Made by a program: the position numbers and the translations under genes. A DNA stretch of 22,969 bases, taken from the NCBI GenBank assembly GCA_016210125.1, contig JACQUS010000341.1, positions 1-22,969 of the forward strand, given 5' to 3'. Below, in pieces: positions 19,860 through 22,969 of the stretch. The notes beneath the pieces were generated by a model. It ran no database searches. It was not told the DNA's origin and saw only the letters and a program-made list of their open reading frames with translations. This DNA comes from Chloroflexota bacterium (GTDB taxonomy: Bacteria > Chloroflexota > UBA6077 > FW602-bin22 > JACQUS01). The stretch's first letter is position 1, and each line of letters begins with the position of its first letter.

Positions 19860-21449
19860 TCACGGCGCACGCGCCAGCGGCCAGAGCCGGCCATCGGGCT
19901 CGAGGACGTAGACCGGCAGGTCGGGATAGCGCTGGCGCAGCCAGCCGTTCGCCGACCCGAGATCGCGGGCGAAAACGAGCGGGCCGCGCAGAAGTGGGTC
20001 GTTGGCCGGGAAGACGCTGCCGTAGGTGGTCCAGGCGCCCGGTCGCTCGCGGACGAGCACAAGGGCGCGTGAGAGGCCGGCGGTGCGGACGGCCGCCAGG
20101 TAGCGGCCGCTTGCGTCGTACCAGGCGTAGTGCTCGGCCAGCATGGCCGGCAGCGTCGTGAGCACGCTCGCCAGCACGAGCCCGACGGTGACGGCTAGGG
20201 CCAGCGCCAGCCCGAGGCGCCGACGACGGCTCGTCGGATGCGCGGCAGGCGCCCGCCGCCAGTCTGCCAGCGCGCCGAGCCTCCAGACGCCCTGGCCGCT
20301 CAGCAGCAGCAATGCCGGCAGGGCCTCGAAAATATAGCGCGGGCCATACATCAGCCCGCTCGTCCAGTAGGCGACGTGCGCGACGACCAGGCTACCGCCG
20401 CTCGCGGCGAGCAGCAGCGCCCAGCGCGCGGCGTCCGGCAGCGGGCGACCGGCCGTCGGGCGGAGCGCGAGGAGCGCCCAGGCGAGGCCCAGGGCCATTG
20501 GGAGCAGGCTGAGGTCACCCGGCCAGCCGAACAGCCAGCGTCGTAGCGCGTCGACGTTCTCCACGACGTTCGCCCAGCCTTGCTCGATCGTATGCACACC
20601 GGCGACCCCGACGCCCGGCCCGAAGCCCGGTCGGTCGTAGGGCCAGTAGAGCGTGTAGGTGCTCTGCCACGGCGAGCCGGTCAGCGCGGCCTGGTAGGCT
20701 GCCAGACCCGCCGGCCCGGCGAGGCTGGCGAGGGCCAGCGCCAGCAGCCGCGGTCGCCACGGCGCCTCGCGGGCGCGCCAGAGGGCGAACAGCGCCCACG
20801 GGGCTGCCAGTGCGACGGCCGTGAAGGGCCGCGCCAGGAAGGCGCAGGCCAGTGCTATGCCGCCGAGCAGCGCCGTGCCCAACCCGTCACCGCGCTCGAG
20901 ACGCCGCCAGGCCAGGAGGAACACGACGAAGGCGAGCAGCGTCGTCGGGTGGGCGAGAAGAGAGCCGCTCTGCAGGAGGAAGAGCGGCGAGGCGAGGCCG
21001 AGCAGCCCGGCCAGGAGCGCCGGCCCAAGCCCGAAGAGTCCTGCGCCGAGCCAGACGACGCCGGCCAGCGCGGCGGCCCCGGCCAGCGGGTTCACGAGCC
21101 AGGGGTGCTCTAGCAAGACACCCAGCGCCAGCGCTAGCGCGTGCCCCGGCGGATACTTGCCGAAGCGCCGCCCGTCGTGGTCGACGACGAACGGCACGCT
21201 GAAGAAGTCCGGCTCCTCGGGCGTCGGCGCCCACAGGCGTCCCAGGGCGAACACCTGGCCCTGGAAGAGGTAGGCGTGCTCGTCCTCGACGTGAGGGAGG
21301 CGCTCAAAGACGCGGTCGGCAACGAGCGCACTGGCCAGAAGCGCGGCGACGAAGACGGCCAGCGTGGCCAGCAGACGCGCCGACGGTCGGAGGCACGACA
21401 TACGTCGGCGCAGTCGCCCTGGGTCGACGTCGGCGCGGGACTCGCGCAT
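19860..21449 (-). CDS. GT-C fold membrane glycosyltransferase (GT39/ArnT-like)
   Basis: A 529-residue protein with many hydrophobic helices, starting with one at about 26-45. Just after it comes the first extracytoplasmic loop with HVEDEHAYLFQGQ (Glu55-Asp56-Glu57), the acidic catalytic motif position of GT-C enzymes. Next is GRRFGKYPPGHALALALG (about 93-110), also typical of PMT/ArnT-like enzymes. These use polyprenyl-phosphate-linked sugars and modify lipids, glycans or proteins outside the membrane. The C-terminal part (about 440-529) looks soluble. Substrates cannot be told. The start could also be ATG 21401 (MSCLRPSARLL); neither has a strong Shine-Dalgarno sequence. It follows otsA on the same strand after 276 nt, and converges on the secreted-protein gene. 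Confidence 0.85.
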   Translation of the reverse strand: MRESRADVDPGRLRRRMSCLRPSARLLATLAVFVAALLASALVADRVFERLPHVEDEHAYLFQGQVFALGRLWAPTPEEPDFFSVPFVVDHDGRRFGKYPPGHALALALGVLLEHPWLVNPLAGAAALAGVVWLGAGLFGLGPALLAGLLGLASPLFLLQSGSLLAHPTTLLAFVVFLLAWRRLERGDGLGTALLGGIALACAFLARPFTAVALAAPWALFALWRAREAPWRPRLLALALASLAGPAGLAAYQAALTGSPWQSTYTLYWPYDRPGFGPGVGVAGVHTIEQGWANVVENVDALRRWLFGWPGDLSLLPMALGLAWALLALRPTAGRPLPDAARWALLLAASGGSLVVAHVAYWTSGLMYGPRYIFEALPALLLLSGQGVWRLGALADWRRAPAAHPTSRRRRLGLALALAVTVGLVLASVLTTLPAMLAEHYAWYDASGRYLAAVRTAGLSRALVLVRERPGAWTTYGSVFPANDPLLRGPLVFARDLGSANGWLRQRYPDLPVYVLEPDGRLWPLARAP

Positions 21450-21473
21450 ACCTGGCTCGCCGCTGCTCGTCCT

Positions 21474-21479
21474 ATTGTA
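21474..21479 (-). promoter_or_regulatory. Candidate -10 box of the GT-C gene
   Basis: TACAAT on the - strand, 24 nt upstream of ATG 21449, is a 5 of 6 match to TATAAT. The -35 region is GC-only and unconvincing. A transcript starting here would have a very short leader. Confidence 0.3.
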
Positions 21480-21505
21480 CGGCGCCCCGATGTACGGCGC
21501 CCCGG
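21476..21505. repeat. Two 15-bp tandem copies upstream of the GT-C gene
   Basis: TGTACGGCGCCCCGA (21476-21490) is followed directly by TGTACGGCGCCCCGG (21491-21505); they differ only at the last base. The repeat overlaps the candidate -10 box, so it may be a duplicated regulatory site or a replication-slippage product. Confidence 0.7.
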
Positions 21506-21634
21506 CACAAGGGGCCGGGTATGCCGGCGCCGACCCCGGCGCGGCAGCGAGGCTGTCCGTTGCAGCACGGCGTGTCGGGCGTCAGCCGCCGCGCCTACCC
21601 GCGGCCGCTGCGCCATGCCAGCACCGCAACGTAA

Positions 21635-21667
21635 GGTAGGGGCGGGCTTCAAGAGCCTGTCCCTACC
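21635..21667. repeat. GTAGGGGCG palindromic element, copy 3
   Basis: GGTAGGGGCGGGCT pairs with AGCCTGTCCCTACC around a 5-nt loop: 14 pairs, of which two are G-U in + strand RNA (and A/C mismatches in - strand RNA). It ends 58 nt beyond the otsA stop codon and shares the GTAGGGGCG core with copies 1 and 2. Confidence 0.7.
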
Positions 21668-21725
21668 GGGGACACATTCAACGGGCGCGCGGGCGCGAGC
21701 CGCTACGCGGTCAGCGCCGGGGCTG

Positions 21726-22969
21726 CTACCCGATCAGCGCCGGCGCCGGCAGCGCGATCTCCCCGCGCCGGGCGGTCGCGCCGCGCCTGGCGGCACGCAG
21801 CGCGCAGAGGTCGGCGAGCTGCGCACTCAGCCACGTCGGCAGGTCCTCGCGCTCGACGGCCCGACGCAGCAGCTCCATACGCCGACGGCGCTCCGCCGGG
21901 CTCATCGTCAGCGCGCGGTGCAGCGCCTCGGCCAGGGCGGCGCAGTCCTGCCGCGGGACGGACAGCGCGCCGAGCCTGAGCTGCTCGTGCGCGCCAGCGC
22001 CCGTCGAGAGGACGAGCACGCCATCGCGCGTGTTGGCGATGGGCATCTCCTTGGCCACGAGGTTCATGCCGTCGGCCACCGAATTGACGACCATGACGTC
22101 GCACAGGCTCATCGCCGCCAACGCACGCGGATAGCTCTGGCCGTAGAAGACCTCGACGGGCTGCCAGGTCGGCGTCCCAAAGCGCGTGTTGATGCGCTGG
22201 ACGAGCCGAAAGACGCGCTGCGCGTACCGGCGATACTCGACGATGGTGTCGCGCGAGGGCACGAGAAAAGCCAGGAAGCGCACGCCGCCGCGCCACGCAG
22301 GACGCTCGCGCAGCAGGCGCTCGTACGCCAGGAAGCCGCCGAGGACGTCCTTGCTCGGGTCCAGGCGGTCGACGCGCACGATAGTGCGCTCGCCCAGGTG
22401 GGCGGCCAGCGATCGCTGCCAGCGGGCGACCTCCGGGCCGGCGAGCAGGCGGCGGACCTCGGCCACATCGATGGAGATCGGGTAGGCGGCCACGTGCGTG
22501 ACACGCCCGCGGAAGCTCACCGTGCGCTGCTCGTAGTCGACCTCTGTCTCGCCCATCAGCGCATCGCAGGTGCGCAGGAAGTTCAGCGCGTCGCGGTGCG
22601 TCTGAAAGCCGATGAGATCGTTGCCGAGGATCCCGCTGAGCAGCTCCTGCCGAACGGTGCTCGGCAGAATGAGCCAATGCTGCGGCGTCGGCCAGGGGAT
22701 GTGGACGAACTGCTGGAGCAGGATGTCGGGGCGACGCGCGCGCAGGTGCGCGGGTACCAGGTACAGGTGGTAGTCGTGCAGCATGACCACGGGTGCCCCG
22801 TCCGAGCGCTCCAGCTCGCGGCCCAGGGCGTCGGCGAAGGCCGCGTTGACCGGGCGGTAGCCGCGCTCCCAAGCACGGGCGATGGCCTCGCGGGTACGGT
22901 GGCGCGCCAGCCGCTGGCCTAGGCCGTGCTGGACGAACCAGAGCACGGGGTTGCTGAAGACGGAGTAAA
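21726..22969 (-). CDS. otsA: Trehalose-6-phosphate synthase (partial, N-terminus outside window)
   Basis: The frame runs off the window edge: the bases beyond GTG 22946 still encode YSVFSNPVLWFVQHGL, a conserved OtsA segment, so 22946 is not the start. The 413 visible residues match GT20 trehalose-6-phosphate synthase, which joins NDP-glucose and glucose-6-phosphate. Motifs are VVMLHDYHLYLVPAHLR, FVHIPWPTPQHW, LIGFQTH, VDRLDPSKDVLGGFLAYERL (Arg and Lys contacting the nucleotide sugar), NSVADGMNLVAKE and VLVLSTGAGAHEQL. About 80 N-terminal residues are missing, judging from the usual length. No phosphatase domain is attached. With treT it gives this genome two trehalose routes within about 12 kb. 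The GT-C gene follows on the same strand. Confidence 0.9.
   Translation of the reverse strand, partial: YSVFSNPVLWFVQHGLGQRLARHRTREAIARAWERGYRPVNAAFADALGRELERSDGAPVVMLHDYHLYLVPAHLRARRPDILLQQFVHIPWPTPQHWLILPSTVRQELLSGILGNDLIGFQTHRDALNFLRTCDALMGETEVDYEQRTVSFRGRVTHVAAYPISIDVAEVRRLLAGPEVARWQRSLAAHLGERTIVRVDRLDPSKDVLGGFLAYERLLRERPAWRGGVRFLAFLVPSRDTIVEYRRYAQRVFRLVQRINTRFGTPTWQPVEVFYGQSYPRALAAMSLCDVMVVNSVADGMNLVAKEMPIANTRDGVLVLSTGAGAHEQLRLGALSVPRQDCAALAEALHRALTMSPAERRRRMELLRRAVEREDLPTWLSAQLADLCALRAARRGATARRGEIALPAPALIG

Noticed and set aside
21141..22922. 593-codon + strand open frame opposite the GT-C gene and otsA
   Set aside because: It is antisense to two well-supported genes and has no family motifs.
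1..22969. tRNA, rRNA, integrase, transposase or att sites that would explain the TA insertions
   Set aside because: I looked for these on both strands and saw none I could support.

Overview
The window is a strongly GC-rich bacterial chromosome segment (third codon positions almost all G or C) with no RNA genes, CRISPR array or complete insertion sequence that I can see. The gene mix suggests a Chloroflexota-like bacterium, perhaps thermophilic. It has complex I genes followed by an NDUFA9-like epimerase, a lipid-anchored TRAP binding protein with a Pro/Ala/Lys linker, TreT and OtsA trehalose enzymes, ATP-type PEP carboxykinase, a GT-C glycosyltransferase and many small toxin-antitoxin genes. 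This placement is inference; no marker gene is present.

Bases 1-7591 hold the distal end of a complex I (nuo) locus on the + strand: the last codons of nuoL, then nuoM, nuoN, an NDUFA9-like NAD(P)-binding protein and a CaCA cation antiporter. The locus is broken at two consecutive junctions. A complete hicAB pair sits between nuoL and nuoM on the same strand, with no room for a promoter of its own. A block of opposite-strand genes (MerR-DUF433 antitoxin, DUF5615 toxin, DUF1326 protein) sits between nuoM and nuoN, so nuoN needs its own promoter, and a candidate is visible. A third toxin-antitoxin pair (ribbon-helix-helix antitoxin and MazF/PemK toxin) follows on the - strand at 7659-8243.

Bases 8387-12839 (+) carry pckA behind a candidate promoter with a roughly 290-nt leader. 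A TreT-type trehalose synthase with an unusual C-terminal YHS-like Cys4 module follows, then a GalT-family nucleotidyltransferase starting 4 nt after treT. This group links gluconeogenesis, NDP-sugars and trehalose.

Bases 12836-17632 (-) read, in transcription order, dctP, a C45-family acyltransferase/amidohydrolase, dctQ and dctM: a TRAP carboxylate transporter with an enzyme inside it. The roughly 500-nt dctP-C45 gap has two different hairpins and four 13-bp tandem repeats. Upstream of dctP are an AT-rich promoter-like island and a perfect 18-bp palindrome.

Bases 17958-22969 hold a secreted Ig-like protein with an acidic Pro/Ala/Gln tail (+), then on the - strand a GT-C glycosyltransferase and the 3' part of otsA, which runs off the window. 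Three related hairpins with a GTAGGGGCG core lie 25-58 nt downstream of the stop codons of dctP, the GT-C gene and otsA, and look like a dispersed REP-like 3'-end element. The features most worth following up are the TA genes within the nuo locus, the TreT-YHS fusion, the C45-TRAP operon and the GTAGGGGCG elements.
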